From Paramecium pentaurelia (taxonomy: Eukaryota; Ciliophora; Oligohymenophorea; Peniculida; Parameciidae): a stretch of DNA of 64,000 nucleotides. The notes beneath the pieces are model-generated. The model had not been told where the DNA came from. It saw only the letters and a list, made by a program, of their open reading frames with translations, and made no database searches. Numbering within the stretch: the first letter of the stretch is position 1; each line of letters begins with the position of its first letter. The position numbers and the translations under genes are program-made. Shown here piece by piece: positions 48,939 to 62,294 of this stretch. The DNA lies in the NCBI GenBank assembly GCA_905183005.1, contig CAJJDO010000088.1, forward strand, positions 62,001 to 126,000. The letters are read 5' to 3'.

Positions 48939-51900
48939 TCAAATCTTTTCAGTGAATTCATATTATCTTAATGCTCTTTCCAAAGAATTATCCCCTAGTA
49001 ATACTTGAATAGGTATGAGATACAGAGATTTCTTATACATAGTGAATTCATTTATCAAAGAATTCTTAAAACAGGTTAGTATAACAATTGATATGGACAA
49101 TTAGGTTACAAGGAATATATAAGATAGAATCTATATATATATATATATAGTTATTTATACTTCATTAGTGTAATTAAATTTATGAGTCAAATCGATCATT
49201 CCTTATTATAATTTTTATGATACATTAGAAAATACTTAACATATTATTTAAGCACCTTCCAATTCATAAAAATGTACTTCCATTCTTTTTGTAAAATTAT
49301 TGATAGCTTACTAACTCCTAATAGCAGTAGATATATAATTTAAACTTGGAATCATACCTTTAAGTAATACTCCATCTAAAGAAATTGAACAATAAATTGT
49401 TAGATTAATGTATTACTAAAATTAATAATAATAAATAAATACAGGATCAATAAAATTGCACAAATTGGAATTTTCAACTTGTGTAATAAAATTGATATAA
49501 TTATCTGAAAGTAAATAATTATCATTTTATAGATCACTCTAATCATTTAAGTATTATTGTATTATATTTTATGATTTTTCAACTAATTAATATAAACGAT
49601 CTAAATCATTTGTTGTTAAATAACTAAAATTAGACCATCTAAAAAAGATTTCTCTATAAACATATATTGTACCACTTCTAAATCTCATATCCTAAACTAA
49701 TCTATAAAAATCAGTTGTTTATCTATATTTAACAAGATAATTTTTTGTTTAATCATAAATTACAACAGAGTAAATCAAAAAATAAGCATACATAATAAAT
49801 ATTCTTAAAAATGTTAAAAATTAAGGTAATTAATTATTTTTTCTTAAATTATGTTTCTCAATCTTTTATTAATGAACCTTGTTTTTCTTTTATTTAACTA
49901 AATCTTCTCTTTATTTAAAATCAAATTCATATTTTTAAATAATTTCTTAATTTTAAGTAGTAATCAATTAATGTAAATGTTTAAGTTTTAAAATCTCTTA
50001 TTCTAATGAATTTCTATCTGAATAATAAAATAGACTTAATAATTATTCATAAGTTTTTAACATCCTTTTACGTACAATAACTAATGCAATTATTAATAAA
50101 AAAGATGTAATTTAATATATAATCCATAAAATTAACCATTAATCATTTGAAGATATACTTCTAGTTTTAGAATATACTAAAATTTCATCTGTTAATTATT
50201 CTAATTAATCTTATAAATTTAAATAATTTGCAAATTAAAATACTTAACATGGTTATCCTGCTGCATTCTTACGTTCATCAAAAATTCTTTTAAATTAATA
50301 TTATGCATTAATTATTGCTAATAGTTCCTCTCTAAATGACAAATTTCGGCTATAAATTACTGTATCATTATTACCCATAAAATATACAGTTTCATACTTA
50401 TCAATAAAAAATTCAGTTAAATGATCATTCTTTAAAATATTAAAAAAACTATTTTACAAATCAAAATAATAAGGAGCATTGAATTAAAATAATGGATCAA
50501 TCAATTTTAATAAAGTAGTTTAATCTATAAACTTTTCTCTATATTATTGTTGATAAGCTGATACTGTTACTTTTATTGATAAATACATATCATGTGGTCC
50601 CATTATACTAGCATGTAAAGATATCATATCTATTTCTTAAATAAATTATAATAATTGAGATGACATAGCAGTCACAACCACTATTGTATATGATATCCAA
50701 AACATAGTTAATAGAATCAATAAAACTATATATATGATCATAGTATTAAACTTTTTATTTTTAATAATTTTCTCAATCATTTCAAATTTCTTAAACAATT
50801 AAGATTCTCTCACTCCTCCAATTGAAGATTATTAAGATTAAATATCATCATTTTAATCTATCTTCTTTTTACTAATCTATGATTTTTGAATTTCTAAAGA
50901 TGATTTAATATTTGAATCCATTTTCAATAAATCAATATTGAAAAATTCTTATTAAGTATCATTTTTTCTTTCAGACAATAATTATCTTTAACTTTAATAT
51001 GGAGCATGATTTTATTATTCATCTTTTCTAAATGATGCAATATTACAAGCTACTTCATCTTCTGATAAATCATTCATTTAAATATCCTTCTTTCTTATAT
51101 CCATTACTTTTACTTTCTTTGCTTATGCTTCTATGCTTAAATTCATTAATGAACCTATGCTAACAGAATTTTTCCTTTATTAGATAATAGGAGATCTAAA
51201 TGGAGAATTCATATCAATATTTTGAATAGTCTAAAATTTAGAGACATCTTATGAAAATTTTGTCATTCTTGTTATTGATGAAAATTCAATTAATAGATAA
51301 GATTATTGTTCAATAAATCGTTTAGTAATCATTACAGATATGTTATATAAACATACTTAATCTTCATTTTCCCATTATTATAGATCCAATATATATTCAC
51401 TTAAATCAACTCCTTTTATTTATAGTTCTTTCAATCTTTTATCAATTAAAAATCTCATTTCAGTATTAATCTAAGAAGTTTCTGTTTCTGAATGATCTAA
51501 TGGAAAATTTGGAATTAGATATTGTAAATTAAGAGAATTGATTACAATTGAAGGTAAATTCAATATAATTTTTTAATCAAATCCAATTTTTTAAAAGAAG
51601 TTTTCAGAAAAAATTAATTTTCTTTTACTACCATATGATAACATAAAACATTTTTAATCTGGTAACTCTTGTAAAAATGCAGCAAATACTAAATTTTAAT
51701 TTAATATTATTTTAGTGATATCATATGTTAAAAATACTGTTTTCAATAGTCCAGTTTTAGTTTATATAAAACTTTAATTAAAACTTTTATAAAATCGAGA
51801 TTAACCATTTATAAAAAAATTATTTATTATTATTGGATGAAAATGTCTCATAAAAGTAGGTAATAATTAATAGAATTAAAGATCTTTATAGGTATCATAA

Positions 51901-53933
51901 CCTATTAATTACAAAAGAAAAGATGAACCTTATTCAATATTGAAATCATCTAAATCTCCTTTAATTGATAAAATTATAAATGCTGTCTATTCTACTTATA
52001 TTTCATAATTTCTTATTTTTTTATTTCTAAAAATTTTATCATCTGTCATGGATGTAATTGATGATGTTTTATTGGCTTCATAATAATTATTCAATAATTC
52101 ACTTTGAAAAAAACATAAACATCTCTACATACTTTTACAAGGATATTAATCATAAATCTATTTAAGTCTCTATTTCATTTTACTTAAATTGATACAAATT
52201 TTTGTAGTCTCAACTGCTAAATGATTGAGGTTATGTTTCTCATCTTTCATAATTGAATGATAAAAGTTAATTTTCTCATGTATCATATTTAAAGTTTAAG
52301 TTTGTATTTCTCTTAAACATTTATCATAATTCAAAAAAGATATTATAAAATCAGAAACCATTAATTATTAAAATGCATACATTGATGTTCCCAAAAATGA
52401 TTTTAATTTAAATTTAGCTAAGTGTAAAATATAATTTAATCTACAATATTAAGTCATATCTAACTATATCTTAACATAAATAAATTAAGGAAATTATTAA
52501 TTAGATCTATCCTTTTTTGTAAATGATTCATTTTATGGATCCTCTAAATTTTTAGTCTATTAAACAGTATTTTTAATCATTATATTTTAATTATTTTCAA
52601 AACAACTCAAAAATTGAGTTAGATTTTTAATACAATCTGTCAACCATCCAAAATCAAAATAAAATAAAGTTTGTATAAATAATAATTCATTTATTTAAGC
52701 ATTCTTTTATTAATTTTTAGTATCTATTATGTAATTTATTCTGGATCTCAGAAATTATTTTAGAATTGCTTAAGTAATTGCATTAGCCTATGAAATTTCT
52801 AAAATGTATAACTTATTAGAGCAAATACATTCTGATTTATCACAATTTTTACGATGAAAATTATTGATTAATGAGGATTTTAAGGGATTCATTTTGATAT
52901 TGATATCACATTGATTTAAGATCATTTTTAATTGATGAATTAATAGAGTTATAGATGATGAATCTTTGAAAATATTTGCAAATAGACTATTATTAATTTC
53001 AGAATCTAGAGTAATAAATGAATATAATATTATAGGATATATGAGCATAGGAATAATCAAATATTAAGAATTTACAACAGGTTGAAAGTAATAGCAAGAT
53101 AATGTAATTTTAAATGCAATTATAAAATATAGTAATTATCTAGATTCCTTATAAATATAAATGTGATTTATGAACTAATTAGTAAGTTATGAAATTATTT
53201 CAATTAATAATAAAATTATGTTTACAATTCTAATTTCTTGATTGTCTTAAAGAACACAAAATATTATAATTTACAATTATTAGACTGAATAAATAATGTA
53301 ATGCAGTATAGTTACTTTTGTTATGTCTAAATAGTGATATTTATAAGTGAGTGGTGTGCTACAAAGAGAAAATGTGAAAATATATTCAACTTACCATAAG
53401 ATGTATGTGAATGTTGATAGAAATAAGTGAATATATTAATCTCCATTTCTTATTGCATATGTTAGACTCATCATGCAAAATGTTGAACTTAACAAATGTA
53501 AGGCTGTTAATTATAATTACATTATAGTAGCTAGAATCCTTAATGCCTTCTAAATTAAATTAGATTCATCAATCTTTTAGAAAGAGAGTGCTCTGTCTTT
53601 AATATAATAAAGGTAAAAAGTGATAGGAATTTATAATGCTTTTTGAAATAATAAGAATGCTAGTACAATCAAATAGAGTTGAGTCTAATTGAAATTCTAA
53701 TCTAAGAGTAGTAAATCCTATCTGAATAATAACAAAATTATTAGATGAGGTAAAGAATTATCAGTATGATGCATTTACAATCCCGTTTCTATTATCATAA
53801 AGATTGGCTAAATCAATAATACGACTTATAAGAACAAAGATAACCTTTTAGGGATAATTGTGTAATGCTTCAAAATTATCATCATTTAGATCCATTATTG
53901 GGTGAAACTAGGTTAATTTTAATTATATATCAT
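48939..53933 (-). CDS. tmcB-like giant multi-pass membrane protein, copy 2
   Basis: A 1654-residue protein, one residue longer than its convergent paralogue. Its single intron (49131-49160 on the plus strand, an (AT)n-rich 30-mer) is at the same position as in copy 1. The N-terminal membrane block (LSLFLQVVLLIQPIFMII and following helices) and the cysteine signature HRKNCDKSECICSNK occur in the same order. The C-terminal exon codes LSYIFLVTQLSISIVILTCF, a membrane helix. MIYNQNQPSFTQQW at 53933 is the first in-frame ATG after the upstream stop and gives an N-terminus of the same length as copy 1. That start lies only six bases below the stop of the giant gene; a later ATG near 53889 is the alternative. 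Confidence 0.7.
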
Positions 53934-53939
53934 ATTTAA

Positions 53940-56900
53940 TCAATAATCCCCAATGTATTTTTCATTTTTGATATCCATGTTTCTAGATATTTTAGCAGAG
54001 GTGATTTGTTGATTATTAATAGGTGATTCAGAAACAGGTTGTAAGTATTTCTTATCAAATGGCCATTTCTCTATTGTAACTTATGGATCTTCGAAGTAAC
54101 TGCTTGAGCCAAAGTACACTTTCACATCACTAACTTTTCCCTAAAATAAATCAAACAACATAATACATAGAATTCTGCGAAATTTTAGTCTTTTACAATA
54201 TAAAAATAAAACACATTTGGTATAACATGTAAGGCTTCAATCTTTTTTTGATATGCTTATTTAACTTATAAAGCATAAGCTAATGCATTTCCTTTTTTGT
54301 ATTAGAAAAATACATAAGTCCATTATAATTATTCAACTTAAATCTCTTCTACTTTCTATTCAAATTCTGGTGTATCAAGTAATTTATATGTGTTATAACT
54401 CAATTTATCATTCAATATACTAACAAGTAGAGTTCTATCTCCTAATTGTTAGTCTTTCATAAATTAGGGATGATTAGTTGATAATCTGGAAATGATTCTA
54501 GGAACTATTGGCATTCCAGGTAATAATGGAGATTATTGTATCCACATTCCATATGAATATTCAACAGATTCTTATTTATCCAAAAATTTATAATTAATAA
54601 CATCAGCATTTATATTTTCAGTTGTATCCATTTAAGGAATAGTCCACTTAAAATCAGCCAAATCAACTGCAGGTAATGGTAATTTACGATGAATTTTTTG
54701 AAGTAAATCTACAACTTTTTGACTTTCATTAATAAAACTACCTTATCCTAAATATAAACGTGGATCAAAAAGCCAACCATGAAATTGTCCATGTCCAAAT
54801 TCAGAAACACCAATTAAAAATTTAGCGTATCCCACTAAAGGTATATGTTTTGTTGTTAATTCTACTTTCAAAGCTTTAGCTGTATCTCTTACAATTATTA
54901 TACCTATTGTTTATCCATCTTTATATCCCATATATATAAAATTCCATGATCCTTCAATTTAATCATATGCTACTAAACTATTTACTGCAAAGTTATTAGT
55001 TGCTATATCATAACTACTGAAATCATAAGATCCCTTATTTAAAAATGCACTCAATACTCTATCTTATATTTATGATTTATCTTAATGTTCTCTTTTAGCT
55101 GTTAATCTAAAAATAGAATGTGATTCTTTTCTCTCTACTAAATGATCAGGGAAATCTGTTAACCATCTTGTCCAAATACCAACAGCATATTCAGTTACAG
55201 AATCAATTTCATTAGTAAATTCTTAAACAATAAATTCAGGTGTCTATAATACAGTATCTTTATTTGAATTCCATTAGAATTATTTATTTGGTTAAACCAA
55301 ACCATAATATGGTAATTATTATTAATAACCATTCTTCTTTAGACTTACATAACCACCTTATCCATATGCTGCTGTCCATTTATTCATTTATCCAATAAAT
55401 TTATTTGTAAATTTATCTTATCCAATGTACAATCCCAAATAATTAGGTACATAATGTTATATTTATTCCCAAGTTATTGGTTTATCTTCAATTAATGTAT
55501 GCAATAAACAATGAACCTCACTTGTTCTTTAATTGTAACCCATATAGATATAATTCCAAGCATAATTATAATCATTCAATTCTAATTAACCATCCATAAA
55601 TTTAGGTTCATTTGCATCTTTTAAATCTACTAATGTGTAAGTTGAATACTTAATCAATTATGTATTACAAATAGTAATGTGTAAGGTTCTGTCTCCTTAA
55701 GATTTTCTATCATTTAAGATTTCAACATTATTATTAGTTAATCTTAAAATTAATTAACAATCTGTATTTCCTGTACCTGTTGGTTTAATCCATCCACTAA
55801 AAGCATATTCACTGATTCCACTCCATCTATTACCTTCAAATTGTATTCCATTAGTAATATCAATTTAATTAACATCTTCAATAATTTCAAACTTCCCATG
55901 CTTTTCCTTATCAATATATTCTTATGTCAATTAAAATGGTAAAGAGAAAGTAGTATCTATTTAAGACTTGAATTAATCTTATTATTTAATGTAAGAGCCA
56001 GGACCAATAGATAACATAATTTTGGTTATACTTCCTTAAAAACCTGTAATTGTATCTTCCTTTCCTATTCTAAATAATAAGTAATCAGTTAATGGTTTAT
56101 GTAAAATCTTGTCTATTTTCATTTCAGTTATTGTTGTATCATAAGTATAACATGAGACAGTCTCAATATCTTTGCTGTAACCCATATAAATATATCTCCA
56201 GATACCTTCTAATTAATTATATTTCACAAATTTTTATTATATTCCAGCATCAGTATTGAGATCATAAGTTGATATTTAATAATAATTAAATACAATATGA
56301 GTAGCTAGAACTCTGTCTCCTGGTTTAATAACACCATCTGTAGTTTATTTATTTATTGATAATCGTGCTAATTACATAAGAGCAGGTTTTGTTAATTATC
56401 TTTAAGGAATAGTAGTGAGATAACGTGTCCACATACCAAAACCATATTCTTGCATTTAATCAAATGGATATTGAAACCCATTAAATAACTCAACCTTCAG
56501 AGAACTTATAGTTTCATCACCATCTGAAACTAACATTATTTATTCATTCTTCTCCCATGTAACTTTCTTTTATTTAGGGAATAGTTTATCAGCAACAAGA
56601 TATTCAGCTAAAAATGGTATTTTACTATTAGTATATGAACCTGGACCTATTGTAAGTGCAATTTAAGCTAAATTGCCTTCAAATCTTTATTGGATATTAT
56701 CACTACCTACATAAATCCAGAGTCTATCACTTATAGCATGTAGGATAATTTCTTCACTTTTACATATATACTCATCTACTGAAAGATAGTAATAGAACTT
56801 TTATTTGCTTTTACTATATCCCATATAAATGAATGACCAATTGTGTTGACTAAGTTCTGGTATTTAACAATTATAAGGAATACCAAAATTCATACCTTTC

Positions 56901-59900
56901 AATAAAGTATAAGTGGAAAATTCCATATTATCTTTATTATTTTTAAAAAAGGCAAGAGTTCTATCACCAACCCATGATGAATCAGATACTTTACCTACAG
57001 GATTCTGAGTAACTCGAACAACGGTTTCTTTGTTGTCATTAATTTTTTGGAATTGTTTATACCATAAAGCTAAAGAATATTCATTAGTTGGAAAATCAAT
57101 CATTTAGGGATTATTTGGTATAACCTTATAATTGTCAATTTTTCCATCAATAATGGTATATTTATGAGAGACATCATAAGGAACAGTAGGCATTATGTCT
57201 GTATTCTTCATTCTTTACAATATATCATTTTTAGATTCAACAAACGCACCATTTCCTAATCTAAATTTGATACCTGTCAACTGTCCATTAAAGTTTGGAT
57301 AATATTTTCCACTATGACCAATTGTAAGTTGAGCATAGTTACTGATTGGATTATGTAATGCATCTATTTTAAGTTCATCTACAATATCCATTCTTCCTGC
57401 ATATCCCATAGCAACACCTTAAGTTTAAGATATTCGTTTATAACTATAATAAATATAAACCCATTCAGATTCATATTCCATTTAATATTATAGATTACTG
57501 AAGATATTGGGTTAACCTATAGTATAAGTTGAAAATTAGAATATTCCTTATGATTTTTCATCTTCTCCTTTTCCAAATAGTATCATTAATACTCTATCAC
57601 CAACATTATCAGCATCTCTATAATCTTTATTGGTTGTCAATCTACTCAATCCCATCCATTTAGGTTGACTATAGAGAATACTTGCTCCATAATATCTGAA
57701 TCTTATCCACATTCCATAACCATATGAACTTACTCCTTCTATTTTAATATCAGATTACTCATTTAATTCAATCATCCATGGAATATTTTATTTATCTGCT
57801 TATGAATCTATCACTTTATCACTATGATCTATTTCTTGATTTGCTGTTTACAATTTCAAATGATCAGTTCCACTATTAAATCCAAAATTTAATTCTACAG
57901 TTTCACTTTATTCATATCCACTTTCTAAATAAGAACCATCTCCAACATTCAATACCCATTATTTCATTGAACCTAACCATTAATTTGCTAATTGATATTT
58001 CTTTCCCAAAAATATAGTAAATGTTGACAACAATATTCTATTAATTTCTTAAAATGTTTATTATTATTAATTAAATGTGAATTTACATAATCCAAATAAC
58101 TTTTTCTATTTTTATGTATATCCAATATAAATAAATGTCCATTAATTATAATATTCATTAAATTCAATATTCTTCTCTTATGATTATGAACAATCTTCTC
58201 CATTACAATTATAAGTTCCAAATATATAATCCTTATCTGTTCTTTATACATATAATTAACTATCACTCTATCCTGGTTTAATATCTTATTACTTCTTCTA
58301 AACCATCATCAATATACTATATAATCCTCCTTGTTTTTAATCACCTCCCCATTTAATCCAACCAGATAATGCATATTCATTAACACCTGAATATTAAGAA
58401 TACTCATATAAATTTTCAGTTTCCTTCACTTTTATCATCTCTGTCTCTTAACCCAACAATTAAATNNNNNNNNNNNNNNNNNNNNNNNNNNNNNNNNNNN
58501 NNNNNNNNNNNNNNNNNNNNNNNNNNNNNNNNNNNNNNNNNNNNNNNNNNNNNNNNNNNNNNNNNNNNNNNNNNNNNNNNNNNNNNNNNNNNNNNNNNNN
58601 NNNNNNNNNNNNNNNNNNNNNNNNNNNNNNNNNNNNNNNNNNNNNNNNNNNNNNNNNNNNNNNNNNNNNNNNNNNNNNNNNNGTATAAGTTGAAAATTAG
58701 AATATTCCTTATGATTTTTCATCTTCTCCTTTTCCAAATAGTATCATTAATACTCTATCACCAACATTATCAGCATCTCTATAATCTCTATTGGTTGTCA
58801 ATCTACTCAATCCCATCCATTTAGGTTGACTATAGAGTATACTTGCTCCATAATATCTGAATCTTATCCACATTCCATAACCATATGAACTTACTCCTTC
58901 TATTTTAACATCAGATTACTCATTTAATTCAATCATCCATGGAATATTTTATTTATCTGCTTATGAATCTATCACTTTATCACTATGATCTATTTCTTGA
59001 TTTGCTGTTTACAATTTCAAATGATCAGTTCCACTATTAAATCCAAAATTTAATTCTACAGTTTCACTTTATTCATATCCACTTTCTAAATAAGAACCAT
59101 CTCCAACATTCAATACCCATTATTTCATTGAACCTAACCATTAATTTGCTAATTGATATTTCTTTCCCAAAAATATAGTAAATGTTGACAACAATATTCT
59201 ATTAATTTCTTAAAATGTTTATTATTATTAATTAAATGTGAATTTACATAATCCAAATAACTTTTTCTATTTTTATGTATATCCAATATAAATAAATGTC
59301 CATTAATTATAATATTCATTAAATTCAATATTCTTCTCTTATGATTATGAACAATCTTCTCCATTACAATTATAAGTTCCAAATATATAATCCTTATCTG
59401 TTCTTTATACATATAATTAACTATCACTCTATCCTGGTTTAATATCTTATTACTTCTTCTAAACCATCATCAATATACTATATAATCCTCCTTGTTTTTA
59501 ATCACCTCCCCATTTAATCCAACCAGATAATGCATATTCATTAACACCTGAATATTAAGAATACTCATATAAATTTTCAGTTTCCTTCACTTTTATCATC
59601 TCTGTCTCTTAACCCAACAATTAAATACTCTTACGAACTGCTGAACTTATACCTAAAATTGGTTTTTCTAATTTTTAAAATTATTCATATTATGCAATAT
59701 CAACAAAAAATGCTCCATTTCCTAATCTCATCTGTATATTTGCTAATTTACCATTAAATTGTGGAATATTTGATTTTCCTACATTCAATTCAACATATTC
59801 TAAAATAAAATCATGTAACACTTCAATTGTACATTCCTTTACTTATCCTCCAATACCAAATTAAACATAACCCTTAGCTAAACCCATATTATTGTTCATT

Positions 59901-62239
59901 CTCTTATAAGAAAATGATAAATAATTCCAGGATCCTTCTAATTAAGAATCTAAAGCAATCACACCTTTTTTTATGTCATTACTTATTAAATTATAAGTTG
60001 AAAATTCATATTCTTTCTTGCCCAATCTCATTTATAATGTAGTATCTTTAATATCATTATTTATTTATCCATTAACACTCTATATTAACTTATTATTCTT
60101 CAACTCTAACAACTTACTCTATGTTCCCATTCTAGCAATCTAATGAAAATCACTTCTACTTCCTAAAAATTTTGGAAAACTACTTAACCAACATGTCCAT
60201 AAACCTATTGAATACTCACTCAATCCATTTATTCTTATATTATTATCATCTTAAATTAGAATCTGATTTATAATTGAATCTTATTAATCAAATGATATTT
60301 CATATTGATCCTATTATCCTCTCATTACTAATGGTTTTACCAACTAAAATAATCTTACAGCTCCATCACCATATCCAAAATTATAATCTAATTTCTTAGA
60401 TTTTGCATAACTTTCAGGTCCCAAATATACTCCTACCTGAGACACTCTACCATTAAAAGAGGCAACTGTCTGATCTCCACCCAATGTAAAATATAATGAA
60501 TTAGTATTCTTATGTTCTAGTCCTTCAAATAATACTTCCTCATTCACTCCTACTTTTATCATTATACCTTAAGCTTTCTTCTCCTCTTAATTAAATCCAA
60601 AATAAACATAAGTCCATACATTTGTTGTATATGATACTGATTTCACTATCATCTCACTTCCTTTACCCTCATTACCAGTCACTGAATAAGTATGAAAATT
60701 CAATCCTATATTTTACAATCCTCTTATAAAATGAATTTCTAGAGCTCTATCACCCAATTCTCTTTTATCTTTTACTCTCTATTTATTCGATCTCAAATTC
60801 ATTATCTAAAATGAATTCAATTCTTTCACATCCAAATTATCAACCCATCTAAACCAACCTGCTATTGCATAATGTTCATAAATAAAAGAATCCTTAAATC
60901 CCTTCTCAAAACTACAATTTGTATTTCCATCCATATCAACTGGTGGCCCTACTATCACTTCCTCATGATAAGTCTTCAATCCTTATGGCATAAAAGACAT
61001 TGTTTCAACCAAATTAAATAATTCCTATTCATTATCAATCAATGCAGGAGCTTCTATATCGTAAAAGATATTTGCAAATTAACCTTACAATCCTGGATAA
61101 TGCAAATGCTTCCCTCCTACTGTCATTGACATATAAAATGGTGGAGCATGAGTACATGGTATCTCAATTCTCTAAAATTCCCTACCCTTACCATATGTTA
61201 AAATAAATCCTACTGATTTCTATTTACGACTACTATACGAGAATGACACAAAATACCATCTACCATCTATATTTTGATTCAAACTTATTTAAGCCACCTT
61301 ATTCTTCTCTCTTCCAACATAATCATAAGTAGCAAATACAAATGAGTTATCCACCAAAAAGTTTGCCAAAGTCCTATCACCATAATTTTAAAAATCCAAA
61401 TAATCTTTTATAGAAGTCAATCTAGATAAAAAATGATATTAATTTTATTGCATCTTGTGTTCTAAGGTACTCTAATACCTCATCCAAAATCCATATCCAT
61501 ACTCTTCAGAATCTTATAATTCTTTATTTGAAAATTGAATTTCATAAGATGCTTTTCCTTCAATAGTTGAATCATAAAATTTCGATTATCTAATCAAAAT
61601 ATTTGCTGTGCTCTATAACGGTTTATGTTTGAATGGAACAAATTTAACTGGGTCAATAATTTAATCAGGATTCTCATCAAGCCCTTTAGTAGGGATTTAG
61701 GATTATGTATCTGGAACCAATTCTGTAGGTAAGGATGGTTTTTATTCGCTAACCTTTTGAGGCTATAATTGACTTTAGTCAATTTCTATGGGAGGTTATT
61801 AAGATGGGTCCTTTTATTAAGTTTGAGGTTCGGTTAATTAATCAGGTATTTTTATTTATTAACTATTATCTTACTATTCTGAAGTCTATAATGGATTAGG
61901 TTATGAATTTTATTATTATGTTTATTATGTATCAGAAGTCTATTAATTTCCTTATTATGATACTTATTGGACTGCTCCTTATTAAGCAGATAGTTACTCA
62001 CTCTATAAAGGATTAACTTGTTAAGCTTATGGTTATTATTAATTATTAACTTATTAAGTTTCTTATTATTTAGCTTATTAATTGATAACCTCCTAGTCTT
62101 ATTAATTATTATTTGTTGTTTAACTTTATTAGGATTATTGTGATGATTGCTATTATGTAAGTGGCAAATCTTTTGTTTAAATATTTTAATCTTAAGTTTA
62201 CAAAGTATTTTATTATTATTATTGTTATGAATTTGTTGC

Positions 62240-62294
<55 letters not shown>

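Larger units (their letters stand above)
54400..61550. repeat. Ten LamG-like protein repeats with about 640-bp period
   Basis: Minus-strand landmarks of the EY..G.W type fall near 54555, 55190, 55810, 56440, 57085, 57720, 58370 (then duplicated near 58880 and 59540), 60215, 60860 and 61500. Spacing is about 620-675 bases, that is about 210 residues. Units are strongly diverged in sequence, so the array is old. Confidence 0.75.

Noticed and set aside
58435..58737. A frame spanning the N run
   Set aside because: Mostly undetermined bases; not evidence of a gene.
57988..59427. Two identical 92-residue proteins
   Set aside because: They are out-of-frame readings of the two copies of the contig overlap inside the giant gene.
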